Source: Leptospirillum sp037442005
GTDB taxonomy: Bacteria > Nitrospirota > Leptospirillia > Leptospirillales > Leptospirillaceae
Direction of reading: 5' to 3'
Assembly: GCA_037442005.1 (NCBI GenBank)
Contig: JBBIRA010000030.1
Coordinates: forward strand, 1-23,319
DNA length: 23,319 bases
Made by a program: the position numbers and the translations under genes. This document shows positions 1 to 8,782 of the stretch, piece after piece. The stretch's first letter is position 1. The number at the start of each line of letters is the position of its first letter. Below the pieces are notes generated by a model that was not told the DNA's origin, ran no database searches, and saw nothing but the letters and a program-made list of their open reading frames with translations.

Positions 1-249
1 ACCTTTGGACCGAATACGCTCAAAGCCTCCCCGTTGCTTCATGTCACAAGCTGTTTCAACATCTGTGGTCAAGCAGTCGGCAATAAATCCAAAGGCATCA
101 AACAGGGAGGTTTTTCCGACACCGTTTTTTCCGATGACGACGGTCAGTGGAGATAACGGGGCCTCTTCGCTTTGTCCAGAGAGTTTCCCCATGGTGATAT
201 CGCGTAGAGCCCGGAAATTCTGAACCCTAAATCCTTCGATAATAGCCAT
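1..249 (-). CDS. AAA/ABC-type ATPase, N-terminal part (cut by window edge)
   Basis: Translation from ATG at 249 gives 83 codons that run off the left edge. It begins MAIIEGFRVQNFRALRD, the usual N-terminal strand of SMC/RecF-like and OLD-like ATPases. A Walker A follows at about residues 40-48 (GKNGVGKTS). Further on, CDMKQRGGFERIRSKG resembles the region after Walker A in the stand-alone 'predicted ATPase' group (COG4637-like). An AAGGGAAC ribosome-binding site lies a few bases before the ATG. The gene starts 78 bp after the branching-enzyme stop in the same direction, but nothing links it to glycogen metabolism. Family members are often paired with a small Toprim or DUF4276-type partner in defence islands; that partner, if present, would lie outside the window. 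The ATP-binding fold is clear; the biological role is unknown. Confidence 0.8.
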   Translation of the reverse strand, partial: MAIIEGFRVQNFRALRDITMGKLSGQSEEAPLSPLTVVIGKNGVGKTSLFDAFGFIADCLTTDVETACDMKQRGGFERIRSKG

Positions 250-327
250 TCAGTTCCCTTTGCTTCGGTATTCGAATCGAATGGGGGTTCGGTTTTTGAC
301 TCGGAATTGTGAGAGTCCGTTCCCTGC

Positions 328-1887
328 TTATGCAAAAACCGCCGGATCAAGATCGGGAAAGAGCGGGCTACGGCTTCGATAGTCTTCGACCAGTGCCCAG
401 TCGAGCACTCCCGATTCAAGCATTTCCCGAAGGGTTTTGAAGCGGTGAAGATGTTCGGCGATCCGGTATTCGGCGTACTCCACGGCTGTCCGGGTGGTCA
501 TCAGAAACGGCCAGTCGGAGCTCTGCGCCAGCAGAAGCTCCCGACCCATCTGGGCCAGAATACCCCGGAAGGCCGGATCGGATCCCCAGAGGCGGACGCA
601 GCGGGTCATCTCCCGTGAGGCTTCAGAGAGGTACGGCCAGATCCAGTCGTTGGTCGGGTTCAGCCAGACTTCGTTGTAGCCGTTGACCCCCCAGGAAGAG
701 GGTTCGGGATGGGCGTCCGAAACCCAGAAGTCCCCGGCCAGAAGGGCCGATGGCGTGGTCATCGTCACCTGGTTCTTTTGGGCCCGGAACAGTCCTTCGA
801 TGAAGTCCACCCCTTCAAACCACCAGTGGCCAAAGAGTTCGGCATCGAACGGGCAGACAATGGTGGGAGACCAGTCGGCCATACGGGAGAGCTTTGCCGA
901 TTGTTCTTCCTTTCGCCGCATGAAGTCACTGGCATGGCTCATGGCCCGTTCCCGGGCCACCCGGGGATCGTAGATCTCTTTCTGGTCCGTTTTTCCGGTG
1001 ATCCGGTGGTATTTGAACCCTGTCATTCCCCGGGGGCCGTCGGTATGCAGGTAGGGGGCGATGGTCTCGTAGGGGAGATCGTAGCCGATGTCCCGGTAGA
1101 AGTCCCGGTAGTCGAAGTCTCCCGGGTAGCCGGCATCGGCGCTCCAGACCAGTCGCGATGATTCGGGGTCGCGTCCGAAGCCATAGACGCCGGAGGGCGT
1201 CTGGATCGGGGCGTAGACCCCTGCGGCAGGAGCGGGATCGGCATAGAGAAGACCGTGCGTTTCCATGAAAAAAAAGTCGAGCCCTTCCTCTTTCAACACC
1301 TCGTCCACGCCGGCGAAATAGCCGCATTCGGCCAGCCAGATGCCTTTGGGCTTCCTTCCCAGGATCCGTTCATAGGTCGCCACGCCGACCTTGATCTGGC
1401 CATTCACGGACTCCGGCACGGTGGACAACAGCGGAAGGAATCCGTGGGTGGCACAGCAGGTGATGGCTTCAAGACTTCCCGCGTCCATGTGGCGCCGGAA
1501 CCCTTCGATCACATTGCGATTGAGCGATTCGTTAAAGAAGCGGCGAAGAGTGTGGAAGCGGTCCTGGTAGAACGCAGTGACGCCGGCGTAAGCGCCACCG
1601 GCGGTCCGCCGGACTTCCCTGTCCGAAAGCTCAGTCAACAAATCAAGCCGCGTCGCGAACCGTTCGGTCAGGAGCGGATCTTCCATCATCGACAGGAGCG
1701 GGGGGGACAGCGTCATCGTCATGGCCCAGGGAACACCCTCCCGGGTGAGCCGGTCCATCATCAGGAGGAGGGGAAGATAGGTTTCGATCATCCCCTCGAA
1801 GTACCAGTTCTCCTCCAGAAAGACCGGGTGCTCCGGATGGCGAACGTAGGGCAGGTGGGCATGCAGCGTGAGCAGCAGTTTTGTCAT
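328..1887 (-). CDS. GH57 1,4-alpha-glucan branching enzyme
   Basis: The 519-residue protein matches the size of the GH57 branching enzymes (TK1436 and Thermus type, about 520 aa or more). It would cut alpha-1,4 chains and rejoin them as alpha-1,6 branches (EC 2.4.1.18) in the cytoplasm. The N-terminus has the family start LTLHAHLPYVRHPEHP. The catalytic nucleophile is probably Glu187 in GIWLAECGY, and the acid Asp348 in CPFDAELFGHWWFEG. The region after residue 360 corresponds to the DUF1957 helical C-terminus, with the conserved WGVNGYNEVWLN and NDWIWPYL stretches. ATG at 1887 lies 3 nt after the aldolase stop and has a G-rich Shine-Dalgarno (AAGGGGG) inside the aldolase end, so the two are translationally close. 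It is the last gene of the glycogen operon. No GH13 glgB is present here, so this is likely to be the operon's branching activity. Confidence 0.9.
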   Translation of the reverse strand: MTKLLLTLHAHLPYVRHPEHPVFLEENWYFEGMIETYLPLLLMMDRLTREGVPWAMTMTLSPPLLSMMEDPLLTERFATRLDLLTELSDREVRRTAGGAYAGVTAFYQDRFHTLRRFFNESLNRNVIEGFRRHMDAGSLEAITCCATHGFLPLLSTVPESVNGQIKVGVATYERILGRKPKGIWLAECGYFAGVDEVLKEEGLDFFFMETHGLLYADPAPAAGVYAPIQTPSGVYGFGRDPESSRLVWSADAGYPGDFDYRDFYRDIGYDLPYETIAPYLHTDGPRGMTGFKYHRITGKTDQKEIYDPRVARERAMSHASDFMRRKEEQSAKLSRMADWSPTIVCPFDAELFGHWWFEGVDFIEGLFRAQKNQVTMTTPSALLAGDFWVSDAHPEPSSWGVNGYNEVWLNPTNDWIWPYLSEASREMTRCVRLWGSDPAFRGILAQMGRELLLAQSSDWPFLMTTRTAVEYAEYRIAEHLHRFKTLREMLESGVLDWALVEDYRSRSPLFPDLDPAVFA

Positions 1888-1890
1888 CGT

Positions 1891-3273
1891 CTAGTCCCCC
1901 TTGTGCGGAAAATGCCGGGCCAGAACCGGGTGGGTCCCGGTAAGTCCCAGTTTCTGGAAAATCAGAACAAACTTCTCTTCAAGGTCTTTCATGATGGCCG
2001 AGAGGATCTCTCCGGGAAGAGTGGCCAGCTCCTTCTTGAACGGTCCGAAGACGCGCTTGCGGTTTTTGTAGAGAAACTGGGCTTCCGTCTCGCCGGTTTT
2101 CCACTCTGATTTGAAGTGTTCCTTCAGGTAGTCGTGCATCCGGGCGGTCAGCTCTTCGGGAAAGCGCGGGTGATCGAGGATCAGGTTCTGGAAGCCGGTG
2201 GCCAGATGGATCTCGAGCGTTCCGACCTTTGGAAACCGGTCGAACAGGCTCTCGGGAAGCGTCGAGGCTCCATGCTGGACGGCCCCTCCCATCTGGAAGC
2301 ATTCCCGGGCCATGGCCGAGAGCTTTTCCAGTGTGTTGAAATCCAGCGCCACGGTGGCGATCGTTCCGTCGGCATTGGGAACGCCTCCATGGGAGGTGCC
2401 CGTCTGGACGCTGATCTTGGAGATGCCGGGGCCGGGGGTTCCCAGCCGGTTTCGTTCCGCCTCGTAAACGGTCATGAAGGCGGAAAGCTCCTCCGGACTC
2501 GAGTTCTCTTTTCCGACCTCCCCGATTTCGCCGCCGATGGAAACGGGAAAGTCGATGCCGGCGAAATGAATGGGGGGATGGCGGCGGATGACATCGGACA
2601 GGAGGGCGGTGATGCGGCCGTTCTCTTTTTGCTGTTCGACCGGCGACTCCGGTTCGAGCGTCACCAGCGTCGAGGCATCGAGATCGATGTTGCCGTACCC
2701 GGCTTCGAGCGATTCCCGGATCAGGGCGACCAGGTCGGCGATTTCCCCGTTAGGATCGGTTTTAAAGCGCTTGGCGCTGGCCTGGTAATGATCGCCCTGG
2801 ATAAAGACGGGGCCGGCAATTTCCTGGGCGACCGCGGCGGCCATGATCAGTCCCGCATATTCCTGTGGCCGTTGAAAGCTGTAGCCGATCTCGCTTTTGG
2901 CGAGTTCAAAGATCACCGGTCCGCCGTTGATCTTTTTCATCGCCGAAAAGACGGCTTTGGCCGTTTCAAAGGTCAGCCCCCGGATGTTGATGGCGGGAAC
3001 GGTGAATCCCTCTTCTTCTCCGCGGGCGCGGGCGCGATAGAGCGGTTCGATGGAAGCCGAATAGCCCCCCCCCTGAAAAAGGGCTTCCCGGATGAGCAAA
3101 AACGCCGCTTTCTTCACCTCATCAGACGGGTGGAACAGGAGGTCTGAAACCACGCCAGAGAGGAATTCCTTCCGAAATCGTTTCAAGTCGGTGACCTGGG
3201 GATACTCTCCCGAAAAGGAACACACGGATGAAAGGGATTTCTGCCAGGGGGCGAGAGATTCCTGGTTGGACAT
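1891..3273 (-). CDS. class II fructose-bisphosphate-type aldolase
   Basis: Zinc-dependent class II aldolase of about 460 aa, longer than E. coli FbaA (359 aa) because of an N-terminal extension of about 90 residues before FTVPAINIRG. The predicted catalytic zinc ligands are visible: His164 in QGDHYQAS (with catalytic Asp163), His297 in QTGTSHGGV and His336 in AVQHGAST. Glu251 and Glu254 in SIGGEIGEVG and the NIDLDAST phosphate-site region are also present. The likely reaction is reversible cleavage of fructose-1,6-bisphosphate (or a related ketose bisphosphate) to dihydroxyacetone phosphate and an aldehyde. I chose ATG at 3273, with GGAGG 7 nt upstream, over the in-frame TTG two codons earlier, which overlaps that site. 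It sits between the GalT-like gene and the branching enzyme, tying glucan metabolism to triose phosphates. The exact sugar specificity cannot be read from sequence. Confidence 0.85.
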   Translation of the reverse strand: MSNQESLAPWQKSLSSVCSFSGEYPQVTDLKRFRKEFLSGVVSDLLFHPSDEVKKAAFLLIREALFQGGGYSASIEPLYRARARGEEEGFTVPAINIRGLTFETAKAVFSAMKKINGGPVIFELAKSEIGYSFQRPQEYAGLIMAAAVAQEIAGPVFIQGDHYQASAKRFKTDPNGEIADLVALIRESLEAGYGNIDLDASTLVTLEPESPVEQQKENGRITALLSDVIRRHPPIHFAGIDFPVSIGGEIGEVGKENSSPEELSAFMTVYEAERNRLGTPGPGISKISVQTGTSHGGVPNADGTIATVALDFNTLEKLSAMARECFQMGGAVQHGASTLPESLFDRFPKVGTLEIHLATGFQNLILDHPRFPEELTARMHDYLKEHFKSEWKTGETEAQFLYKNRKRVFGPFKKELATLPGEILSAIMKDLEEKFVLIFQKLGLTGTHPVLARHFPHKGD

Positions 3274-3323
3274 GAACAAACCTCCTTGGATGGGTTGGTG
3301 TGTGGATTTCAGTGAGCCGGTTC

Positions 3324-3355
3324 CCCGGACAGGGTCAACGTCGCCTTTGTCCGGG
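3324..3355. repeat. 8-bp inverted repeat between galT-like and aldolase genes
   Basis: CCCGGACA at 3324-3331 pairs perfectly with TGTCCGGG at 3348-3355 across a 16-nt loop. It lies in the 107-bp gap of the operon, about 50 nt upstream of the aldolase start. There is no T-run on either side, so it is not a typical intrinsic terminator. It could be an mRNA stabilising or processing hairpin, or an operator. Confidence 0.5.
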
Positions 3356-3380
3356 AGATGGTCCTATTGTGACCATTTCA

Positions 3381-4403
3381 TCAGGAAATGTCTTCTTCCT
3401 CGGCGTTCAGGTCGATTTCCCTCAAAAACCGGGCGGCGTCTTCCGGGGGAGTCGGATTGATGTAGAACCCGGTTCCCCATTCGAAGCCGGCGACGCGTGT
3501 CAGCGTCGGCATGATTTCGAAGTGCCAGTGATAATAGTTCTCCGCCCGTTCCTGAAGCGGTGACGTATGGAGGATAAAATTGTAAGGAGGATCCTTGAGC
3601 GCCACGTTCAGCCGCCGGAGTACGTCGAGGAAGATCCGGGCCAGCGCCTCGAACTGGCTTTTCTGTCCCTGGTCGAAGGAAGCGGCGTGTTTTTTCGGGA
3701 GGATCCAGACCTCGAACGGAAACTTCGGGGCAAAAGGGGTGATCGCCAGGAATTCCTGGTTTTCCTGGACGATCCGGCTGCCGTCGGAGAGCTCCTGCCG
3801 GATGATGTCGCAGAAAATGCACCGCTCTTTTTCTTCGTAGTGGCTTTTGGCACCGACAAGCTCTTCGACCACCACGGTCGGGATGATGGGCAGGGCGATC
3901 AGCTGGCTGTGGCTGTGTTCCAGCGATGCGCCGGCCGCTTCCCCGTAGTTCTTGAAGATCATGATGTACCGGAACCGGGAATCTTTCCGGAGATCGAGGA
4001 TCCGGTCCCGGTAGGCCCAGAGCAGATCCTCGAACTCCTTTTCGGAAAATCGGGCCAGCGGTTTCCGGTGCTCGGGGGTCTCGATCACCACTTCATGGGC
4101 ACCGATTCCGTTCATGCGGTCATAAAGGCCGATCCCTTCGCGGTCTAAGGTCCCCTCGACTTCCAGGGCGGGAAACTTGTTGGGAACGACCCGGAGAGAC
4201 CATCCCGGGGTATTGGGAAGTGATCCCTGCTGCCGGTAAGCCAGCACTTCTGGCGGGGTCTTTTCCTCCTGACCGGGACACAGGGGGCAGGACTGGTAGA
4301 GATACCGGACCTTTTCCGACTGGTAGTCTTTCGGACGGAGGCCCCGTGAAGTTGCGATGATCACCCACCGGCCAATGATCGGATCTTTTCTGAGCTCAGG
4401 CAT
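3381..4403 (-). CDS. GalT-family nucleotidyltransferase, probable ADP-glucose phosphorylase or hexose-1-P uridylyltransferase
   Basis: 340-aa member of the GalT branch of the HIT superfamily, opening with ELRKDPIIGRWVIIATSRG. A zinc site is formed by Cys39 and Cys42 (CPLCPG), probably with His112 and His163. The nucleotidylated histidine is His165 in EHSHSQLIALP; a second HIT-like motif, HWHFEIMP, is at 292-299. A further CIFC pair (Cys195, Cys198) is present. Classical GalT enzymes read HPHGQ at the active site. HSHSQ is what I recall for the plant ADP-glucose phosphorylase At5g18200, which makes ADP-glucose plus phosphate from ADP and glucose-1-P, or the reverse. Location in a glgC operon, with no galK, galE or galM, favours ADP-glucose as substrate. 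ATG at 4403 follows an AGGGGG stretch. The gap to the preceding GH57 gene is 86 nt. Family assignment is firm; substrate is inference. Confidence 0.85.
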   Translation of the reverse strand: MPELRKDPIIGRWVIIATSRGLRPKDYQSEKVRYLYQSCPLCPGQEEKTPPEVLAYRQQGSLPNTPGWSLRVVPNKFPALEVEGTLDREGIGLYDRMNGIGAHEVVIETPEHRKPLARFSEKEFEDLLWAYRDRILDLRKDSRFRYIMIFKNYGEAAGASLEHSHSQLIALPIIPTVVVEELVGAKSHYEEKERCIFCDIIRQELSDGSRIVQENQEFLAITPFAPKFPFEVWILPKKHAASFDQGQKSQFEALARIFLDVLRRLNVALKDPPYNFILHTSPLQERAENYYHWHFEIMPTLTRVAGFEWGTGFYINPTPPEDAARFLREIDLNAEEEDIS

Positions 4404-4489
4404 TGTTTCCCATCCCCCTGATCAAGCGTTCTGTTTGTCGATGGACCTTTTCACGTCCACCGTTCTTTTTCATCAGCCTTCTGTCTGTC

Positions 4490-6643
4490 TTATTCTTCCG
4501 AAAACGACACGGAAACGGTCAGTCCCGTGTCGGATTTCAGTTGTTCTCCGGAAATCAAAAGGTAAAACAGTGTTCCCTGGTACACGCGCTCAAGCCCTTT
4601 TTCGGACAGGGAGACGGTTTCCAGCGGGAAACGGACGAGACGGACGGCTGATGACACCGTAATGGAAAAACAGGCGCCCGACCATCCGTCTTTTCCCGAA
4701 AAGCCGGTGGCCGACTGATCGGCCCATTCCTGGAAAACCGTCGGAGAGGATACTTGCCCCGACGGATCCCGGATCCACAGATCCCTTCCCTCGCCGCCAC
4801 CGACAAGGAGTGTCAGGGGGATCTCGACCGCCAGCAGGTGGTCCTCCCGGAGGCAGCCTTCGGGAAGACGGTAGGTGACGGTAAAGTCCATGGCGGAGAA
4901 CCGGTAATGCTTGGACAGGGTGAATTCCTGTCCGTCGAGGACGCCCCGGAAGGAGAGCCGGATGGAATCGGCCTCTTCCTCCTCAATGGTCCAGGGGGAT
5001 TCTCCCATGTCAAGAACCATGGGGGAGTCGGGGTGCTGCCCCGAAAGAATGTCCAGTCCGCTCTCTTTATTGCAAAAGAACTCTGAAAATGCCCGTCGTG
5101 GCCGGGGATCATAGGGAATGGAGCCAGGTGGCGGGGCGTCCGGGACCATGTCATGGATCGAGCGGATGGCGGGAGCTCCCCCGTCGGAGGGGTGGTCGAT
5201 GTGTTCCTGCGTCATCTTCAGATGGTAGGATTCGACCTTTCGCGTCAGGGTGTTGGTCAGGTGAAACCGGTGGATCCGGTCGTCGAGTTCGACAAGGCTT
5301 CCGCCGATGGCAGGAGCCAGCCAGACCACATAACCCTTCTGGTAATAAACCTTCTCTTCACAGCCGTCCTGATCGAAATCGCCGGTGAAGACCTCTCCCG
5401 GCTGAAGGAGACCCCGCTCGGAAAGGGCTGCTTCCATGGCGAGGACGCCATTAAAGGCCGTATGGCGGAGGTTCGACAGGTAGAGCCCTCCGAAAAGACC
5501 GTGCCAGTAGACATCGTTCCCCTGGGAAACCCAGAGCGGGTGGCCGATGTCATCCCGGTCCGGATGCGTGTCGGGGACGCGCTCCGAAAACAGGCGATTG
5601 GCCAGAAGCATCCGGTGGTAGAGCCGGCGGGAGTCGGGATATTTCGAAAGGAACTGCTCAAAGATCCCCCCCCTCACAAAGGCCATGGCCGCTTCCTTGA
5701 GGCCGTAACCGGCCAGCGTGTCCAGAAGTTTGTGGAGCGCCAGGGCATTGTTCGGGGAAAGGGCCCATTCCATCATTTCGGGATAGGAGGCATTCGGGAG
5801 AATCGCGATGCCGGTGGGAGACCGTTCTTCCCGGATCTCCTTCATGCTGGCGATCCGGAGCCAGGAGCTCTCCCGCGAAAAGGCTTCAAAAAGTCTCCGG
5901 AGATAGCCCTCGGTCCAGACCCACTGGAACGTTTCCGGCCAGACGCCGAACTTTTCGGCATCGTCGGCGTAGGTGAGGACGCGACCTCCCTGTCCGGCCT
6001 GGTGGAGATAGGAAAGACACTGCTCGACGCTCTGGAACGGGATCAGATACCGGAGATGGGCCGAGATGGGGAAAAGGTCGAGCCCCTCTCCCGCCCAGGA
6101 GGAGCGGTAGTACCCGTGAAGGGTGTCATCGGAAAAGCCGGCCAGATGGAAGTGGTGGTCATCGACCGTGGTATGGGTCAGACCGCATCCGGCAAGCCGC
6201 AGCGGAAGGTCTGTTTCCCAGATCCGCTCCGCAAGCCAGAATCCGCCGTCTGAAGGGCCGAACAGCCGGGAGATCCAGTCGTTCATGAGACGGGTCTGAT
6301 CCCGGATGCTCCGGTCGGGAAGCATGGCCAGGATCGGTTCGTAGAATCCGCCTCCCAGAACTTCGACCTGCCCGCGGGCGACAAGCCGGGAGAGACGCCC
6401 GATGTAATCGGGATCATTTTGTTCGATCCATTCGATGAGCGGTCCCGTGAGATGGGTCGACACATGGATATCGGGAAAATCTTCCAGGAGTCCCAGAAGA
6501 GGCCGGTAGCAGTTGTTGTGCGACTCCTCGAAGACGTGGCCGAAGTTTCCCGCCGGCTGGTGATGGTGGAGAACCATGACCATCGTTGTCCGCTGGTCAT
6601 GAGGCCGGATCGGCCGTTTGAGGTTTTTCATGACTGAATCCAA
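4490..6643 (-). CDS. GH57 4-alpha-glucanotransferase / alpha-amylase type
   Basis: 717-aa GH57 enzyme of the Thermococcus litoralis 4-alpha-glucanotransferase (and Pyrococcus AmyA) type. The five GH57 regions are visible: HHHQP at 26-30; GQVEVLGGGFYEPI at about 91-104; FWLAERIWE with nucleophile Glu139; LTYADDAEKFGVWPE with the acid in the Asp227/Asp228 pair; and SYPEMMEWAL near 290-300. The C-terminal half from about residue 400 is the all-beta DUF1925/DUF1926 region. It would transfer or hydrolyse alpha-1,4 glucan segments in the cytoplasm; no signal peptide is seen. I keep the TTG start at 6643 because GGAGGG lies 8 nt before it, whereas the in-frame ATG at 6631 has no site. The start is 3 nt after the stop of the upstream GH57 gene, whose 3' end contains the ribosome-binding site. 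Confidence 0.88.
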   Translation of the reverse strand: MDSVMKNLKRPIRPHDQRTTMVMVLHHHQPAGNFGHVFEESHNNCYRPLLGLLEDFPDIHVSTHLTGPLIEWIEQNDPDYIGRLSRLVARGQVEVLGGGFYEPILAMLPDRSIRDQTRLMNDWISRLFGPSDGGFWLAERIWETDLPLRLAGCGLTHTTVDDHHFHLAGFSDDTLHGYYRSSWAGEGLDLFPISAHLRYLIPFQSVEQCLSYLHQAGQGGRVLTYADDAEKFGVWPETFQWVWTEGYLRRLFEAFSRESSWLRIASMKEIREERSPTGIAILPNASYPEMMEWALSPNNALALHKLLDTLAGYGLKEAAMAFVRGGIFEQFLSKYPDSRRLYHRMLLANRLFSERVPDTHPDRDDIGHPLWVSQGNDVYWHGLFGGLYLSNLRHTAFNGVLAMEAALSERGLLQPGEVFTGDFDQDGCEEKVYYQKGYVVWLAPAIGGSLVELDDRIHRFHLTNTLTRKVESYHLKMTQEHIDHPSDGGAPAIRSIHDMVPDAPPPGSIPYDPRPRRAFSEFFCNKESGLDILSGQHPDSPMVLDMGESPWTIEEEEADSIRLSFRGVLDGQEFTLSKHYRFSAMDFTVTYRLPEGCLREDHLLAVEIPLTLLVGGGEGRDLWIRDPSGQVSSPTVFQEWADQSATGFSGKDGWSGACFSITVSSAVRLVRFPLETVSLSEKGLERVYQGTLFYLLISGEQLKSDTGLTVSVSFSEE

Positions 6644-6646
6644 TGC

Positions 6647-8782
6647 CTAGACCCTCCAGATGGATTGATCGAACTGGTCATCGGGAACATGGATGGGAAC
6701 AGACCGGCCGCGGGGACACTGGTCTTCGAGGCGTTCCCCGCTCCAGAGCTCGACACTCAGGTGAAGCCGTTCTCCCGGAGCGAATCGGGCGGCGGCCAGG
6801 CTCAGGGCCCCTTCACCCAGCTTCTGGCAGGACCAGAGCATGACGGCCGGTCCTCCGCTTTTGGGGGGGACGTCCAGGGGCCCCGCCCGCAAGGGAAGCT
6901 TCCACTCGAACTCGATATTGTTGTGGATCCGGACGAGAAGACAGTGCTCCTCCGGATTGGCAATCAGGACCTCCGGATCGAATTCGACTCTCAGATAGAA
7001 GTTGATCCGGTCAAATCCATAGAGGATCTTCCGTATGGGGGCTCCGGAGAGGAACATCGACCCCTGGGTTTTCTGGGGGTCGAAGCTTCCCGCCCCGGTC
7101 CACTCGTAGAAATGGGTGATTCTCCCATCGATGGTGGGAGAGATGAAGTCCGTCGGAAGATTGATGGAGATATCGTGATCCCGGGAGCGGATCGGCTCGG
7201 AGAGGTAAAGCGGGATATCGGTGCCCAGGATCCGGTAAACGTTCTGCTGGTGGGTCCTGAACAGCCGGTCGAATTCATAGGCCTGAAGGCTCTGGAAGTC
7301 ATCTCCGTACCACCAGAACCAGTCGGAGCCTTCCGATGCATACATTTCCCTTCGGGCCAGTGTCAGTGTCTCGGGGGAATGGTGTCCCGATGTTTCCTCC
7401 TGCTCGAAAAACTTCCGGGTCTGGGAGAGATAGTTCCACCCCGCGTTGTCTTCGGGGTGTCCGATCCAGATGTTGAAGTCATGGTTGATCCAGGAGCCGG
7501 ACGCAAGATTGTGCAAGGGTTGTGCGGGAAGATCCCGGATCCCTTCCCAGACCGACTGGGATTCAAGGATCGGGTGATTGTCGAGCCGTTCAAAGACCGA
7601 CCGGAGAAAAAGGTATCCCCCATCGGGATAGCTTTCCCAGGGGTTCTCTCCGTCCAGGATGATCGGGACGATGGGGGGGTGGTCTTTTTGCGATTGGTGG
7701 ACGATCCCTTCGATCGCGGACAGCAGATCTTTGGCGGCTTCCGTTCCGTTGTAACGGGAATAAAGAAATCCGATCCGGTCCGACAGCGTCCTGTTTCTGA
7801 AGACCAGCCGGATATCGCCCTGTCCGGTCGCCATTTGCCAGGGCGTGGTGATATCGCCACCCGCTCCCAGACTGGCCTCGAGAATGCCTTCGTCAGTGGC
7901 GACCCAGTCGATGCCGGCGGCGGTCAGCATGGCCATGAGTTCGGGGCTGACCGATCCTTCCGAGGGCCAGAGCCCTCGGGGGCGGATCCCCAGAAGTTCT
8001 TCGTGACGGTCGAGGGCCATGGTAATCTGTCCGATGGCATCCTGGGGCCAGGAAAACTCTTCCGGCAGGGCGATCTCGGGACGGGGGCGCCGTCCGGCTG
8101 AGGTCGAGATCAAAAGAGGCAGGATCGGATGATAGTACGGCGAGGTCGCGATTTCGATCTGACCGTTCTGGGCAAGGGTCCTGTAGGCCGGGATCAGTTC
8201 TTTAAGAATCTGCTGCTGCAGGGACATGACTCCCGCCTTGTCCTCTTCGGTAAAGCCGTTGCCTTTTCTGAGCCACTCCTCGATTTCAGTGTGGTCATGT
8301 TTCGCCCCGTATCCGAACCAGACCAGATTAAAGAGGACCTGAAGGTCCAGAATTTCCCGGTCGGACAGAACATCCGATGGGAGCTGGGTGTCCTGGGGTT
8401 TCCCGGCAATGGCGTTCTGGACCTTTTGCCAGAGGTTCACATACTGGTGGTTGGGCCGGATCATGGAGTCGAAGGGGCAGGAAAAGAAATTCCGGAAGAG
8501 ATAGTCCCGGTCGGCAGGTGTCAGATCGGCCGGGGGTTTCATGGTGAGGATCTGGTAAGCATCGAGCACCTCCCCTTTGGCCAGCATGTCGATCTGGTCC
8601 AGAAGGGAGGGGACCAGATTGATCGTCTGTCGGACATGGGGAAACAGCCGGCTCATAAAGGGGAGGTCGTTATACCCCCGGACTCCGTGGAGACGGACCC
8701 AGGGAAGCCCCATGTTCTTCATGACCGGGTCCCAATAGGCGGGCTGATGCATGTGCCAGAGGAAAAGAATACGGCCTTTCAC
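6647..8782 (-). CDS. GH57 alpha-amylase / amylopullulanase-type glycoside hydrolase (COG1449)
   Basis: 711-aa GH57 protein of the COG1449/amylopullulanase branch, starting RILFLWHMHQPAYWDPV. Motifs: MHQP at 11-14; EIATSPYYHPILPLL near 210; RGLWPSEGSVSPE with predicted nucleophile Glu275; and PIILDGENPWE with predicted acid Asp377. The last 200 residues look beta-rich, perhaps a carbohydrate-binding or Ig-like domain. No signal peptide is present, so it should act on intracellular glucan. The GTG at 8782 is chosen because its GTGA overlaps the glgC stop by 4 nt and AGGAGA lies just upstream. The frame stays open for another 90 codons into glgC, but that part has no family resemblance. Translational coupling to glgC is likely. 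Whether it hydrolyses alpha-1,4 only or also alpha-1,6 bonds is not decidable from sequence. Confidence 0.88.
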   Translation of the reverse strand: MKGRILFLWHMHQPAYWDPVMKNMGLPWVRLHGVRGYNDLPFMSRLFPHVRQTINLVPSLLDQIDMLAKGEVLDAYQILTMKPPADLTPADRDYLFRNFFSCPFDSMIRPNHQYVNLWQKVQNAIAGKPQDTQLPSDVLSDREILDLQVLFNLVWFGYGAKHDHTEIEEWLRKGNGFTEEDKAGVMSLQQQILKELIPAYRTLAQNGQIEIATSPYYHPILPLLISTSAGRRPRPEIALPEEFSWPQDAIGQITMALDRHEELLGIRPRGLWPSEGSVSPELMAMLTAAGIDWVATDEGILEASLGAGGDITTPWQMATGQGDIRLVFRNRTLSDRIGFLYSRYNGTEAAKDLLSAIEGIVHQSQKDHPPIVPIILDGENPWESYPDGGYLFLRSVFERLDNHPILESQSVWEGIRDLPAQPLHNLASGSWINHDFNIWIGHPEDNAGWNYLSQTRKFFEQEETSGHHSPETLTLARREMYASEGSDWFWWYGDDFQSLQAYEFDRLFRTHQQNVYRILGTDIPLYLSEPIRSRDHDISINLPTDFISPTIDGRITHFYEWTGAGSFDPQKTQGSMFLSGAPIRKILYGFDRINFYLRVEFDPEVLIANPEEHCLLVRIHNNIEFEWKLPLRAGPLDVPPKSGGPAVMLWSCQKLGEGALSLAAARFAPGERLHLSVELWSGERLEDQCPRGRSVPIHVPDDQFDQSIWRV

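Noticed and set aside
3324..3355. Terminator inside the glycogen operon
   Set aside because: The hairpin has no T-run on either strand, so premature termination is not supported; kept only as an inverted repeat.
5153..8101. Long open frames on the plus strand opposite the GH57 genes (for example 5153-6253 and 6665-8101)
   Set aside because: They mirror the GC-rich codons of the real minus-strand genes, show no domain features and have no ribosome-binding sites.
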